Below are positions 8,267 to 17,431 of a DNA stretch of 64,000 nucleotides, one piece after another. Below the pieces are notes generated by a model that worked only from the letters and a program-made list of their open reading frames with translations, did no database searches and was not told the DNA's origin. The DNA is from Shewanella chilikensis (GTDB lineage Bacteria > Pseudomonadota > Gammaproteobacteria > Enterobacterales > Shewanellaceae), in contig NZ_NIJM01000005.1 of assembly GCF_002836945.1 (NCBI RefSeq), forward strand, positions 1 to 64,000, given 5' to 3'. Position numbers and translations under genes: made by a program. Positions within the stretch are counted from its first letter, which is position 1. Each line of letters starts with the position of its first letter.

Positions 8267-9355
8267 TTAGTTTTGAAAGGGGGTGTTTTCAGCAAAGTAT
8301 TCGTGGCTGTCGGCGTTTTGAATCGCCTGGGCAGGATTACTCAGGGCCAGCGATTTGGCGCCACTTTGGCCGTAGACAATGTCATCGGTTCCCGCCACCA
8401 CATTGAAGTGACTCATTTCATGGACTATGGTGCCGCCCTTGGAGTCGGTGCCCGATACCGGTGCGCTCCAGAAGGCGTTACACATGTAGATCTTGTAGGG
8501 TTGAGTCGGGTAAACGTAGGCGTAATAGCTCTTCTTACAGCTGCAATCGAAGGTCAGTGGCTGATTGTTCAAGGCCGAGTCTATGGCACTGAAGTTACTG
8601 CTGACGCTATTCCAGCGGCTGCTGTTGTAACTGCCAAACCAGGTGGCATAACGCACTGAGCTTGAGGGGTTGTTGTTGCTCGCGAGGTATTGTTTGCTGT
8701 CGGCCGCCATGGCGCGGGCGGCGTCCAGTCCCGCCAGAATATCGCTCTGTTGGGAATTGCTGCAACGGCCGGTAAAGCTGATACCGTCGGGTGACGTACC
8801 GTCATCGCCACTGCCGGGTTTACCCTTGTTGGCGCCGGACTTGAATTCACGGCCTTCCACATAGAAGCTGACCGGATCTGAATGTATCCCTTCTATCCCT
8901 AAGCGGGCCAGCTTCTTTTGTTGGCCCGGGTTGGGGGAGAAGAGTTGCAACGAACTGACATCATAGCTTATCTCGTAGTTGCCGCTGCTGCTCATGTCGT
9001 AAAGTGAGGACAACTCTACCTGATAGGACACACTCTCACCGGATTTGAGCTTGATATAGTCCTGTTTGCCGGGAGCCGGGCGTTTGAAATGGGCGCCCAG
9101 ATAGTGACGGTCAAGGCCATCGGCATTGACTTTGAACAGGGATTCTTCCACTCCATCAGCGGCTGTGTACCACTTGAGCAGTTTTACCGGCTGGTTGGCG
9201 TCATTGGTCAGGGTCACAGTGACCAACACGTTATCACTGGCCTTATAGCTCTGCTGGCTCATCTCCAGGCTGGCACGAATGCCATCGGCCAGCACGCTGG
9301 TACTGGAAAGGGCCGCGAGCAAGGCTATTCCTTGTAGTGTATGAGTGATTCTCAT
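8267..9355 (-). CDS. Secreted M35-family metallo-endopeptidase (aspzincin)
   Basis: A 362-residue exported protease. A signal peptide (MRITHTLQGIALLAALSSTSVLA) is followed by an immunoglobulin-like propeptide region of about 150 residues (LEMSQQSYKASDNVLVTVTL). The catalytic domain carries the zinc motif HEMSH near residue 313 and downstream GTDDIVYG, matching the aspzincin signature GTxxDxxYG in which the aspartate is the third zinc ligand. Relatives include deuterolysins and peptidyl-Lys metallopeptidases, with similar enzymes in Aeromonas. It probably acts on extracellular protein. It is monocistronic, ending before a hairpin and starting behind an AT-rich upstream region. Confidence 0.88.
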   Translation of the reverse strand: MRITHTLQGIALLAALSSTSVLADGIRASLEMSQQSYKASDNVLVTVTLTNDANQPVKLLKWYTAADGVEESLFKVNADGLDRHYLGAHFKRPAPGKQDYIKLKSGESVSYQVELSSLYDMSSSGNYEISYDVSSLQLFSPNPGQQKKLARLGIEGIHSDPVSFYVEGREFKSGANKGKPGSGDDGTSPDGISFTGRCSNSQQSDILAGLDAARAMAADSKQYLASNNNPSSSVRYATWFGSYNSSRWNSVSSNFSAIDSALNNQPLTFDCSCKKSYYAYVYPTQPYKIYMCNAFWSAPVSGTDSKGGTIVHEMSHFNVVAGTDDIVYGQSGAKSLALSNPAQAIQNADSHEYFAENTPFQN

Positions 9356-9497
9356 GCCTTTGTCCTCAGGTCATATAATCTTAATTGTTATAATTGTTGC
9401 AAAGATGTAACGTTTCGCAGTGTAAGCTGCAAAAAGGGCCGCTGGCAAGAGGAATTTTACCGAATGCTTGTTGGTTTGGGGGGAGGGTGGGAAGAGA

Positions 9498-9525
9498 TAA
9501 AAAAGCCCGCGAAAAGCGGGCTTTT
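9498..9525 (-). terminator. Rho-independent terminator after mtrB
   Basis: AAAAGCCCGC (9501-9510) pairs with GCGGGCTTTT (9516-9525). On the minus strand the hairpin is followed by TTTTTT, closing the mtrCAB transcription unit 18 bp past the mtrB stop. Confidence 0.9.
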
Positions 9526-9543
9526 GGGAGCTAAGAGCGAGAA

Positions 9544-11631
9544 TTACAGACGGTAGTTGACGCTCAACATGATCAGGTGAGCCGTGTAGTCATGGCTGTT
9601 GTCACCAAAGCTGACCAGGTTCCAGATACCATCCGGGGCGATATCGTTACCTGCGTCGTTGTCCTCGTATTTCTCCATCTTGTAGTCAAGACGCAGCGCC
9701 ATTTTCTCAGTAGCCTGATACTGGGCATAGAGGTTAACGTTGTGCACTTTGGCATAGTAATCGCCATAGTCGCCTGTGATGCCTTGGCGTACCTGAGTGC
9801 TGGAATCCGAGTCAGAGTAGGTGTAATCCAGCCCCAGACGCAGTTTCTTCTCCAGCAGGTTGTCGTAGGCCAAACCGGCCCCTATGACATCTACCTTGTC
9901 TTCCACGGTTCCTGTCCAGGTGACAGTGCTGAAGTTGCTGCTGCCGGCCTGATCTGAGTCTATGGTCTGATGGTTGTAGAAGGCACTCAGGCTGAGATCG
10001 TCTGTCAGCAAATAGCTGATGCTGGCGTCATAGCTGAGGTCTTTGGATTCAGTCAAACCGATAACCGTGTTGTTGTAGTCATCCAGCGCATAGCGGGCAC
10101 CGAAATCCAGGGTCAGGGTGTCGATAGGGCTGTGGGTCACCCTGGCCTCAACCTGAGTGCGCTTGCGGTCGGCCAGATTGTACTTGCGCAGCAACTTGTT
10201 GGACTCGGAAGAGGTCCACTCAGATGTTTCGTACTCTGAGCCATCGCGCTTGCCATAGCTGCCCTTGATCCACATATTCCAGTGTTCAAAGCTGTTGAGA
10301 CTGAAACGGGCCCAAACGCTGTTCTCGTCGGTGATTTCCCTGTCCTGATAGCTGCGTTCATCACGACGGTAGTCATAACCTGCGTCCAACTTCATGCCGT
10401 TGGCAATCCGGTAATCCATGGCCAACTTGGCCTTGTGACTGGTGTTGTCATAAGGGGTGTTGTAGGCCACACGACCACTGACGTTATTGATACTGATCTG
10501 AGTCCATTCCTGGATCTGGGTCTGGTTGTCCCTGTCGTAGTAATCATAACTGCCGCTTATCCGCAGATTGCGGGTGGCGCGTTTGACCGCCTTGAGGTTC
10601 ATCCCGAGGATATCGACTTTACCGTCCAGGGATTCCTGCGGCAATTGATAGCCGTAACCCGAGGTGATAAAGGCCTCATCCTGGGTCATCTGTCCGGCAA
10701 ACAAACGGCCGCTGACCACGGCGCCTTTCTGGGCAAATTGGCCGCTCAAGGTCACTGTGTGAGACTCGTTATCCGGATCCAGGCTCATATAGCCCGCCCT
10801 TTGGGCACCAAAGGTTGGGTTGAAGGCGTTATCGAATCTCAAGGTCTGGATGTCATTCTTGAAGAATGAACCATTGTAGTTGAGTGCGGTAAACCAGTTG
10901 TCACCCTTGAGTTTGATCCCGGCCTCAACCGTATCTGTGGTGTAGTCCACAGGTTCGGCCAGCATCATTGACTGGTTGAAGAAGCTGCCGGACGCAGTTT
11001 TCAGGCCGGTTTTTTCTTCGCGCATATAGGTGACATAGGTGCTCCACAGCTCTTCACCCTGATATTCAAGGCCCAGGCCCGCGCGCTTGCGCTTGAGCGA
11101 CAGCTCAAGTGGGCTCAGGCTGTCATACAGCATGGGCATCTCGCTGCTGCCACCGGCTGTCTGCCAGTTAGCCGGCAGTGTCAGGTTGCCGCTGCCGGCT
11201 CCCAGATAAGGGCTCATGGCTGAGTCTGTCTTATAGGTGTGGATCTGACGGTAGTTCAGGTTGATGTTGTACTGCCCGAGTTTACCGGCATTGATATCGA
11301 CCCGGCCGTTTTCCATACCCAGATTATCGGCTTCGATACTGGCTCGATAGCCGTTTTCACCGCGATAGCTCAGGTCTGCGTCCACCTTGCCGGCAAAGTC
11401 ATCTTCGGCGGCAAAGGCGTTGGCAGAACGGATATCGTCAGAGTCGTTATAGCCGACCCCGGCGCCAATAGTGCCGGATACACCGGTTTCACTGACGCAA
11501 CCCTTACAGCTCCAGGCCGAAAACTTCACCTTTTCGGTATTGGCGTTGGCCAAGTCATAACCGTCAGCGGCCATCGCCAGGCTGGCAGGAGCCAGCAGAG
11601 CCAGGGTGATCAAATTAAGTTTGAATTTCAT
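9544..11631 (-). CDS. mtrB: MtrB outer-membrane beta-barrel of the MtrCAB conduit
   Basis: A 695-residue exported protein (signal peptide to about residue 21, ASLAMA) of the MtrB/PioB decaheme-associated family. The mature N-terminus has the conserved redox CxxC pair, C42 and C45 (SCKGC). The rest is alternating amphipathic strands, ending in an aromatic beta-signal (LIMLSVNYRL) typical of outer-membrane barrels. It sheaths MtrA and lets it contact MtrC across the outer membrane. It follows mtrA by 12 bp and is the last gene before the terminator. It is a paralogue of the mtrE product encoded at 21665-23776. Confidence 0.95.
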   Translation of the reverse strand: MKFKLNLITLALLAPASLAMAADGYDLANANTEKVKFSAWSCKGCVSETGVSGTIGAGVGYNDSDDIRSANAFAAEDDFAGKVDADLSYRGENGYRASIEADNLGMENGRVDINAGKLGQYNINLNYRQIHTYKTDSAMSPYLGAGSGNLTLPANWQTAGGSSEMPMLYDSLSPLELSLKRKRAGLGLEYQGEELWSTYVTYMREEKTGLKTASGSFFNQSMMLAEPVDYTTDTVEAGIKLKGDNWFTALNYNGSFFKNDIQTLRFDNAFNPTFGAQRAGYMSLDPDNESHTVTLSGQFAQKGAVVSGRLFAGQMTQDEAFITSGYGYQLPQESLDGKVDILGMNLKAVKRATRNLRISGSYDYYDRDNQTQIQEWTQISINNVSGRVAYNTPYDNTSHKAKLAMDYRIANGMKLDAGYDYRRDERSYQDREITDENSVWARFSLNSFEHWNMWIKGSYGKRDGSEYETSEWTSSESNKLLRKYNLADRKRTQVEARVTHSPIDTLTLDFGARYALDDYNNTVIGLTESKDLSYDASISYLLTDDLSLSAFYNHQTIDSDQAGSSNFSTVTWTGTVEDKVDVIGAGLAYDNLLEKKLRLGLDYTYSDSDSSTQVRQGITGDYGDYYAKVHNVNLYAQYQATEKMALRLDYKMEKYEDNDAGNDIAPDGIWNLVSFGDNSHDYTAHLIMLSVNYRL

Positions 11632-11643
11632 CTTCCCGCCTCC

Positions 11644-12633
11644 TTAGCGTTGGAACAACTTGCCGGATGGATGGTTGGAACCATGGATCTGGCTGTGACA
11701 GTTCAGGCAGCTGCGACCACCGGTAAAGGCGTTGTCGTTGACCTGAGAACCCATGCCTGTGTTACCCAGATAGGCACGGCTGGCGTGGCCGTCGCTGGCG
11801 TGACACTGTTGACATAGTTGCGGCGCTCGGGTCTTCAGCATGCCATCGTTAACACTGCCGTGGGGATTGTGGCAAGTGACACAATTCTCAGTGACGGGTG
11901 CATGCTCCCAGAGTTTTGGGCCGCGCTTCTCCGCATGGCAGCTGTAACAAGTGTCATTGACTGACGCCTTGTTCAGATCGGCATCTGTGGTGCTGCCGTG
12001 AGGGTTGTGACAGTCGCTGCACACCATCTGTGCCCACTTCAGCGGGTGGCTGGAACGCTTGTTCATATCAGCCTTTTGCTTGGTGTGACAGCTGGTACAG
12101 ACTTCCATTTCAGTGTTCTTGGAGAGCACAGGATCCTTGGCGGTATGCACGCTGTGGCAAGAGGCACAGGCAACATCGGCGTTGTCGTGGTGACCACCGT
12201 TCCAGGACATACGCTTGTCATCCTGGTGACAGGAGAGACAGACACTGTTCTGCTTGTCGGCTGCCAGGGTTGAACCCTTACCGAAGGTAATCATGGGTTC
12301 GTTACCGCCACGGTTGTGTTTGCCCATAGGGCCGTGACAGGCTTCGCATTGTAGTCCGGCCATAGGACTCTTGCTGGAGTCGATGGCACCGTGAACCCCT
12401 TTGAACAGGTCCATGACCTTCTCTGACTTCTTGTGGCACATCAGACAGGAGTCGGCGCCCTTGGAAGAGTAGCTGCCTTCGGCAAACTTCTGATCCAAAG
12501 TCGCTTCCACTTCTTCCGGGCTCATTTTGGCGTCCCACTTGGAGGCGTGAGCCACCTGGGTGATACCAAAAGATAACACTGCCGTCGCCAGCAGGGCGCT
12601 TAGCAGTGTTGGTATATTTTTGCTGATTCTCAT
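11644..12633 (-). CDS. mtrA: MtrA periplasmic decaheme c-type cytochrome
   Basis: 329 residues with a cleavable signal peptide and ten CxxCH heme motifs in two pentaheme halves, from CLMCH near the N-terminus to CLNCH near the C-terminal [12 protein letters not shown]. It takes electrons from periplasmic or inner-membrane donors such as CymA and passes them through MtrB to MtrC. I choose the ATG at 12633 (MRISKNIP) because AAGGA lies 8 bp upstream; a longer frame reaches 12699 but has no ribosome site, and another ATG at 12642 overlaps the Shine-Dalgarno. It is 67 bp downstream of mtrC. MtrD at 23787 is its paralogue. Confidence 0.96.
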   Translation of the reverse strand: MRISKNIPTLLSALLATAVLSFGITQVAHASKWDAKMSPEEVEATLDQKFAEGSYSSKGADSCLMCHKKSEKVMDLFKGVHGAIDSSKSPMAGLQCEACHGPMGKHNRGGNEPMITFGKGSTLAADKQNSVCLSCHQDDKRMSWNGGHHDNADVACASCHSVHTAKDPVLSKNTEMEVCTSCHTKQKADMNKRSSHPLKWAQMVCSDCHNPHGSTTDADLNKASVNDTCYSCHAEKRGPKLWEHAPVTENCVTCHNPHGSVNDGMLKTRAPQLCQQCHASDGHASRAYLGNTGMGSQVNDNAFTGGRSCLNCHSQIHGSNHPSGKLFQR

Positions 12634-12700
12634 ATTAGGCATCCTTAATTTGTCCAAACCCTTGAAAGACGGGGGAGGTAACTCCCCCGGCCTGGGCAAA

Positions 12701-14680
12701 TTACATCTTCACCTGAGTGTGATCTGCGGCGGTTGGTTTGTGGCAGTAGAAACAGGTTTCCAGCTGCGCAGCCTGGTTGGCAGGGGTGTAATCACCATCT
12801 ACCACAGCGCCGTAGGCTTCCAGTTGCTCCTTGGTGTGTACCATGTAGTCACCACCGACAGTGTGACAAGAAGTACAGGTAGCAGTGATAGGCGTGGTGT
12901 ACTTACCTGCTGAGGTGGCCAGAGCGCCTTTGTTCTTGAAGGCATCAAGATTCAGCTTACTGTGACAGGCTGAACAGTTGCCACCGATCAGGCCGTGAGC
13001 CTTTTCAATGTGGGTCTTGTGCAGTTTCATCTCCAAGGCGCCTTTGTTGGCACCGCTGGCGTAAGTCCCATCAGGTGTATGACAGGCCACACAGCCATCA
13101 ACACCGACGGTGAGCTTGCCATTCACTTCGCGAGCAAGCTGGTCTGTCATCACAAAGCCTGAGTGGTGGCCTTTGTGCAGTTCGAAGGTGTCGCTGTGAC
13201 AGCCTTCACAGGTGGCAAAGTCCACAGAGTCGATATGACGGTGACTAGGCGCATCACCCGACTTGGTAGCGAAGGCCAGTTGAGCTTTCATACTGGTAGT
13301 GGCAACGCCATCGGCACAGGCGATGAGCTCGCTGCCTTGGTTGCACATTTCCAGACCGATAAAGCTAAAGGCAGTATCGGCATCACCGGCACCGAAAGGC
13401 AGATCTTGAACGGTAAATTGCAGCTTGCCGTCAACCAGGGTCACGGCGTCCTGCAGCTGGCCGTCTTTAACCAGATCTTTGGCAACCTTGGCTTTACCGC
13501 TTCCAGGGCTTTTGTTGTAGCCCATGACAGGGAAGTTAGGGCCCACGTTAGTGATGGTTTCCAGGCGCTTGATCTTGGCCAGCTCCTTGTTGGCATCCAG
13601 CGCATTACCGGCTTTATCCAGCAGAGTCACAGTCAGAGTGGCACTGTTGTCGGCATTGCCTGTCATCTCTGCGGCCAGACCGCGCTGAGCGATAACGGCG
13701 CGCTTATCAGCGGTTACACCTGTGTGCAGCTCTTCTGTCCACTTGCTGTTGTGACAGGCGATACAGTTGGAGTTGTCGGTTTGTTGGCTGTGGCCTTGGC
13801 CTGCAGCAAAGTCGATGTTGCTGTGGCAGCTACCGCAACTTGCAGCAGTAGGCACTTTGGACCAGTTGCCCCAATCGGGCGTCAGCTCGACATTGGTGTC
13901 GTTGTGACAGGATTGGCAGCTGTTAAGCGCATCCAGCCCCAGGTCCTTGTGCTTGGCGTGAATAAGGACATTGAACTCTTTTCCTTCACCAACCCGACCA
14001 GGAGTGTGGCAAGTGGCACAATAGTTGACGTCAGGATAGCCACCGTTATGTTTGACGTCGGCCAAGTCACCGTGACAGGTATTACAGCTATCAGTACTCA
14101 CCAGCATGCGGCTGTATGCGGCAGCACCTGAGTTGGCACTGAAGTCGACGAAGGCGTTGCTGTTGGGGATCAGAGTGCCGTCAGGCAGTGGTGTGTTGTA
14201 AGCACGCAGCAATACCCGCTGAGCCAGCTCAGGGTTGAAGCTGATGCTATCTTTACTCAGTTCATTGAGTGTCTTGCTGAAGGTGTAGCTGTAGCTACCG
14301 TTTTTGTGGTCAACGAAAGTGCCTGCGCAGCTGCTGCTTACAGTGCAGTCTTCGTTGCCGAAATATTGCCACTGAGAGGCGTTACCTGCACCGGTTGCGC
14401 CTTCCGGCAGCAACTGAGCGGCGGCGAAGCGGAACTTCTGCAAGCCAACTACCGGCATATCGTCTTCGTTGGTCACGGTAAATTCGACAGTTGGGATACC
14501 GTCTTTGACAACGGCCTGCTCAAAGCTGAAATGCAGTGCTTTGATTTCGCCTGCCGGCTCGCCGCCTGGGTTACCTGGATTACCATCGTTGCCATCATCG
14601 CCACCACAGCCACCTAAGGCCAGAGTAGCTGCACTGGCTGCCAGCAGCAGTGCGATTCTGGTTTTTTGTGCGTTCATCAT
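12701..14680 (-). CDS. mtrC: MtrC surface decaheme lipoprotein cytochrome
   Basis: A 659-residue outer-membrane decaheme cytochrome. A lipoprotein signal with lipobox LGGC is followed by a Gly-rich linker. Domain I beta-barrel, pentaheme domain II (CNTCH to CIACH), domain III beta-barrel with a CX8C pair ([10 protein letters not shown]) and pentaheme domain IV (CEGCH to CFYCH) follow in order. The C-terminal [10 protein letters not shown] resembles S. oneidensis MtrC. It is the terminal reductase for Fe(III)/Mn(IV) minerals and flavins at the cell surface. The start at 14680 ([10 protein letters not shown]) follows AGGGAACAAG; the longer frame to 14740 is unsupported. It is the first gene of mtrCAB, 310 bp after omcA. 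Confidence 0.95.
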   Translation of the reverse strand: MMNAQKTRIALLLAASAATLALGGCGGDDGNDGNPGNPGGEPAGEIKALHFSFEQAVVKDGIPTVEFTVTNEDDMPVVGLQKFRFAAAQLLPEGATGAGNASQWQYFGNEDCTVSSSCAGTFVDHKNGSYSYTFSKTLNELSKDSISFNPELAQRVLLRAYNTPLPDGTLIPNSNAFVDFSANSGAAAYSRMLVSTDSCNTCHGDLADVKHNGGYPDVNYCATCHTPGRVGEGKEFNVLIHAKHKDLGLDALNSCQSCHNDTNVELTPDWGNWSKVPTAASCGSCHSNIDFAAGQGHSQQTDNSNCIACHNSKWTEELHTGVTADKRAVIAQRGLAAEMTGNADNSATLTVTLLDKAGNALDANKELAKIKRLETITNVGPNFPVMGYNKSPGSGKAKVAKDLVKDGQLQDAVTLVDGKLQFTVQDLPFGAGDADTAFSFIGLEMCNQGSELIACADGVATTSMKAQLAFATKSGDAPSHRHIDSVDFATCEGCHSDTFELHKGHHSGFVMTDQLAREVNGKLTVGVDGCVACHTPDGTYASGANKGALEMKLHKTHIEKAHGLIGGNCSACHSKLNLDAFKNKGALATSAGKYTTPITATCTSCHTVGGDYMVHTKEQLEAYGAVVDGDYTPANQAAQLETCFYCHKPTAADHTQVKM

Positions 14681-14722
14681 CTTGTTCCCTGCAATAGTGG
14701 AAGTATCTGGTTTAGGGAGTGG

Positions 14723-14736
14723 TTGATTTGAGTCAA
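14723..14736. promoter_or_regulatory. EtrA/FNR-like site proximal to mtrC
   Basis: TTGATTTGAGTCAA matches the FNR consensus TTGATnnnnATCAA at 9 of 10 positions. It sits within a larger palindrome (GGTTGA n6 TCAACC) about 45-55 bp upstream of the mtrC start. Confidence 0.45.
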
Positions 14737-14842
14737 CCAAATTGATTATGTAATTGGCCCTTAACCCGATACCGGAAATAGGATTTCCCCTTGAAAAGGC
14801 TAACTCAAGCAGGGCCGAAAAGCTGCATAACTGGTGTTAATG

Positions 14843-14858
14843 TGTGACTTGGATCTTT
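14843..14858. promoter_or_regulatory. CRP-like half-site upstream of mtrC
   Basis: TGTGACTTGGATCTTT has one perfect CRP half (TGTGA) and a weak other half (about 7 of 10 consensus positions). Its distance from the start (about 165-180 bp) resembles that of the CRP-like sites upstream of omcA and mtrD. Confidence 0.35.
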
Positions 14859-14895
14859 CTATTTATAAAGAGGTATTTGAGCTGGTAGGAAAAAC

Positions 14896-14909
14896 TTAAT
14901 CTCGATCAA
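14896..14909. promoter_or_regulatory. EtrA/FNR-like box, distal to mtrC
   Basis: On the minus strand this reads TTGATCGAGATTAA, 9 of 10 to the FNR consensus. An equivalent box with the same flanking T-run occurs in the omcA spacer at 17331-17344, so it is conserved between the two spacers. Confidence 0.45.
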
Positions 14910-14951
14910 AAAAACGCTGTTTTTTAATTCGATTTTAACAATTTGACAGAT

Positions 14952-14979
14952 AAAAAAAGAGAGGCCGAAGCCTCTCTTT
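14952..14979 (-). terminator. Rho-independent terminator after omcA
   Basis: AAAGAGAGGC (14956-14965) and GCCTCTCTTT (14970-14979) form a 10-bp stem with a CGAA loop. A seven-T tail follows on the minus strand, 11 bp past the omcA stop. Confidence 0.9.
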
Positions 14980-14990
14980 AGGGTTAAGTA

Positions 14991-17129
14991 TTAGTGATCG
15001 AAACTCCAGTTGGAGTGAGCTTCCAACAGCTGGGAGTCTGTATGACAGGTAGCGCAGGCTTCTTGGCCTTTCTGGGCGTCATAATCACTTGCAGCTACAC
15101 CGTGGCCTGTACCTATCACACCACCATTGGTCACTATGTGGTTGATAGTGGTTTCACTCAGGCCGTATGGCGGTTGGTGACAGCTGGCGCAGGCGGCAGT
15201 CTGTGGTGATACCAGAGTCTGCTCTGTTTCATCTTCGGTCTTGCCGAAGGCAACCGGCGCGGCATCGGCGGCAATTTTCTTCAGTGAGAAGCCGTCTTTA
15301 CCGTGACAGGTCTGACAGTCTGTCTTCTTGAAGAAGCCATTGCCTGAGCTGTCATACAGGTAGTGCTTGGAGTGCACTATGTATGCCAGGTTAGATGAGC
15401 CATTACCCTTCTTGTCGCGGGTGCCGTTATGGCAGGAGGCACAACCGTCGATGTCGTTGGAGAAACGATGCTTGATGGCAGTGGTGTGACACTGCTGACA
15501 AGCTGTCATTTCGGCATGCTGAACCCTTGGCGTCTTGTCGACTTTGCTGCCATCCACATTGAAGTAAACTGTGTCAGATGGCACGTAAGGACCGGAGTTA
15601 GGGATAACACCGTCTGCGACTGGCTTACAGTTGGCTACAGCGCCTTTGCCATCGAAGCAGACATGCAGCTGGCTGCTCAAGGCCACTTTGACCTCAGGTG
15701 TACCCATGACTTCGGCTACTTTGAAGTCGCTGTCGCTGAAGGTGACATCTATGCTGCCGTCGGCGCCTTCACTGAAGTGGTCGTAACCCACTTTCTGGTA
15801 GTTAACCAGGAAGTCGTCTTTAACCACGCCGTTGAAGACGATGGCGCTGGTGAAACCGCCGTGTGAGTATGGGCTGGAGTCAATCTGCGCCAGCGTCACA
15901 TTGGTGTCGCCGTGCTTGACCGTCATATTGGCCGTGACTGTCTTGCTGGCCTCATCATAGGTCATGCTATTGAAAATGACGCGGGTTTTGGCGGCCTGAG
16001 CACTGTCGTTGCTGCTATAGTGGGCGCGTTCGGCACCTCGGGCACCATCAGGATCATTGTGGCAGGAAACACAGTTTTGCTTGTTTTCTAGGATCTGGTT
16101 GTTTTCTGCATCCCAGTGCCAGGAAGGCACGGCATATGGGCTGTTGTGACAATTCAGACAGGTTGCGGAATCCTTGTCGGCTTTCCAGGCATCGGCCATG
16201 GTCAGAGTTTCACTGGGTTGGTGACAGGTCTGACAGTTGCTGGCTGATTGCGGGAAAATACCGTTGTAGAAGGCATGACTGTGCACTTCGTGTGCCATGC
16301 CTTTGATGGAGCCGTCGAATTTGTGGCTACCGATCACTTGGTCATTTTCGTCCTTGTCATCTTTCATGTAGCTGTTGTAGTCGGTGTGACAGAAAGTACA
16401 GCTTTCCAGGGTGACGTGTTTGCCACCGTGCATGGCAAGTGCGCCATCATGACCGGGTCTGTGACAGCTTTGACAGGTTTCATCGGCGATAATCGGCTTG
16501 GGTTTGGCCTGAGTAGTATCGGAAGAGGGTTGCCAGTAGAAGAAACTGTTGTTAACCAGATTAACGTTGGCCGCATTGGCTGTCTTGATGCCAAGATAAA
16601 TACCGTTGACCATGTCGGCCTTGTAGTCGTATTTACCCAGAGTATCTATGGCTTTGTTCAGTTTCAGTGTGTAGGTGCCGTCCTGATTGTCGGTCAGACA
16701 GTCTTCACAGTTTTTACCCTGGAAGTAGGAAGAGCCAGTGTAGAAGCCATCACCTTTGTCTTTGTTAAAGTAGCTCAGCCAGATCTCTCTCGCTTGGCCT
16801 TCTACATCGGTCAGGCCTTCAATCTCATCTTCGCTGCCGACACGGCCGAAGGAGACTGCGCCTATGTCAGTGTTTTTCAAACCAAAGACGGCGGCGCCGT
16901 TGGCATCAGACAAGCTGAAGTTGATTGTCAGGAAGCCGTTGGTGTCTACAGACGCGGAATTAATCTTGGATTTCAGCGTGTTGACTTTGCTTATAGGTGT
17001 GCCGACAGGACCTGGCTTACCTGGTTCGCCATCTGAACCGTCGCTGCCACAACCGGCCAGCATCAGAGACAGCAAACCGGCACCCAACATCGCTTTCGTC
17101 GCGGCATTGAAATTAAACCGTTTCATCAT
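14991..17129 (-). CDS. omcA: OmcA surface decaheme lipoprotein cytochrome
   Basis: A 712-residue OmcA/MtrC-family lipoprotein. Its N-terminus MMKRFNFNAATKAMLGAGLL matches S. oneidensis OmcA almost exactly, with lipobox LAGC. Ten CxxCH motifs form two pentaheme domains (CQSCH to CVSCH, and CQQCH to CATCH) separated by beta domains. A CxxC pair (CEDC) lies in domain I and a CX9C pair in domain III. OmcA docks with MtrC at the surface and transfers electrons to minerals. The start at 17129 follows AGGGAAATATC. It is flanked by its own upstream spacer and its own terminator, so it is a separate transcription unit. Confidence 0.94.
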   Translation of the reverse strand: MMKRFNFNAATKAMLGAGLLSLMLAGCGSDGSDGEPGKPGPVGTPISKVNTLKSKINSASVDTNGFLTINFSLSDANGAAVFGLKNTDIGAVSFGRVGSEDEIEGLTDVEGQAREIWLSYFNKDKGDGFYTGSSYFQGKNCEDCLTDNQDGTYTLKLNKAIDTLGKYDYKADMVNGIYLGIKTANAANVNLVNNSFFYWQPSSDTTQAKPKPIIADETCQSCHRPGHDGALAMHGGKHVTLESCTFCHTDYNSYMKDDKDENDQVIGSHKFDGSIKGMAHEVHSHAFYNGIFPQSASNCQTCHQPSETLTMADAWKADKDSATCLNCHNSPYAVPSWHWDAENNQILENKQNCVSCHNDPDGARGAERAHYSSNDSAQAAKTRVIFNSMTYDEASKTVTANMTVKHGDTNVTLAQIDSSPYSHGGFTSAIVFNGVVKDDFLVNYQKVGYDHFSEGADGSIDVTFSDSDFKVAEVMGTPEVKVALSSQLHVCFDGKGAVANCKPVADGVIPNSGPYVPSDTVYFNVDGSKVDKTPRVQHAEMTACQQCHTTAIKHRFSNDIDGCASCHNGTRDKKGNGSSNLAYIVHSKHYLYDSSGNGFFKKTDCQTCHGKDGFSLKKIAADAAPVAFGKTEDETEQTLVSPQTAACASCHQPPYGLSETTINHIVTNGGVIGTGHGVAASDYDAQKGQEACATCHTDSQLLEAHSNWSFDH

Positions 17130-17277
17130 GATATTTCCCTGCAAGTGATTTTAATCATCACTAACCAGAGGTTAAATAAGAATAAATCTCATCAACCATG
17201 GAAAGTGTGTGGAATTATTTTTCCAAGGCCAAGGCTACCCAAGTGGTGGGGATTAATCAGTCACTTTAGATGGGTTA

Positions 17278-17293
17278 TGTGATTAAGATCCGA
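17278..17293. promoter_or_regulatory. CRP-like site upstream of omcA
   Basis: TGTGATTAAGATCCGA matches the CRP consensus TGTGAn6TCACA at 8 of 10 positions and lies about 150-165 bp upstream of the omcA start. Confidence 0.45.
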
Positions 17294-17330
17294 CTATTTC
17301 TTTAGGGGTATACCGCTAGATCAAAAAAAG

Positions 17331-17344
17331 TTAATCCTGATCAA
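17331..17344. promoter_or_regulatory. EtrA/FNR-like box upstream of omcA
   Basis: On the minus strand this reads TTGATCAGGATTAA, 9 of 10 to the FNR consensus. It lies about 200 bp upstream of omcA, at the equivalent place to the box at 14896-14909. Confidence 0.45.
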
Positions 17345-17388
17345 AAAAACGTGTTTTTTGAAAGAGTTTTTAACGAATTTTGCGGCAT

Positions 17389-17415
17389 AAAAAAGGGAGG
17401 CGAAAGCCTCCCTTT
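17389..17415 (-). terminator. Rho-independent terminator after the omcA-like gene
   Basis: AAAGGGAGGC (17392-17401) and GCCTCCCTTT (17406-17415) pair across GAAA. TTTTTT follows on the minus strand, 16 bp past the stop. Confidence 0.9.
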
Positions 17416-17431
17416 GGTAGCAATATTGAGT

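Larger units (their letters stand above)
14681..14990 (-). promoter_or_regulatory. mtrC upstream regulatory spacer
   Basis: This 310-bp gene-free spacer carries the omcA terminator, an AT-rich block with an EtrA/FNR-like box, a CRP-like sequence about 165-180 bp upstream of mtrC, and a second FNR-like palindrome about 45-55 bp upstream. The omcA-proximal 90 bp resemble the spacer upstream of omcA. In S. oneidensis CRP is known to control mtr/omc genes. Confidence 0.6.
17130..17431 (-). promoter_or_regulatory. omcA upstream regulatory spacer
   Basis: This 302-bp gene-free spacer holds, in the direction of transcription, the terminator of the omcA-like gene, an AT-rich block with an EtrA/FNR-like box and a CRP-like site about 150-165 bp before omcA. 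It is related in sequence and order to the mtrC spacer at 14681-14990. Confidence 0.6.

Noticed and set aside
13163-14131. A 322-codon open frame opposite mtrC, and similar long frames opposite omcA, mtrF and the omcA-like gene
   Set aside because: They arise from the composition of cytochrome genes (CxxCH codons) and have no start signals or recognisable protein features.
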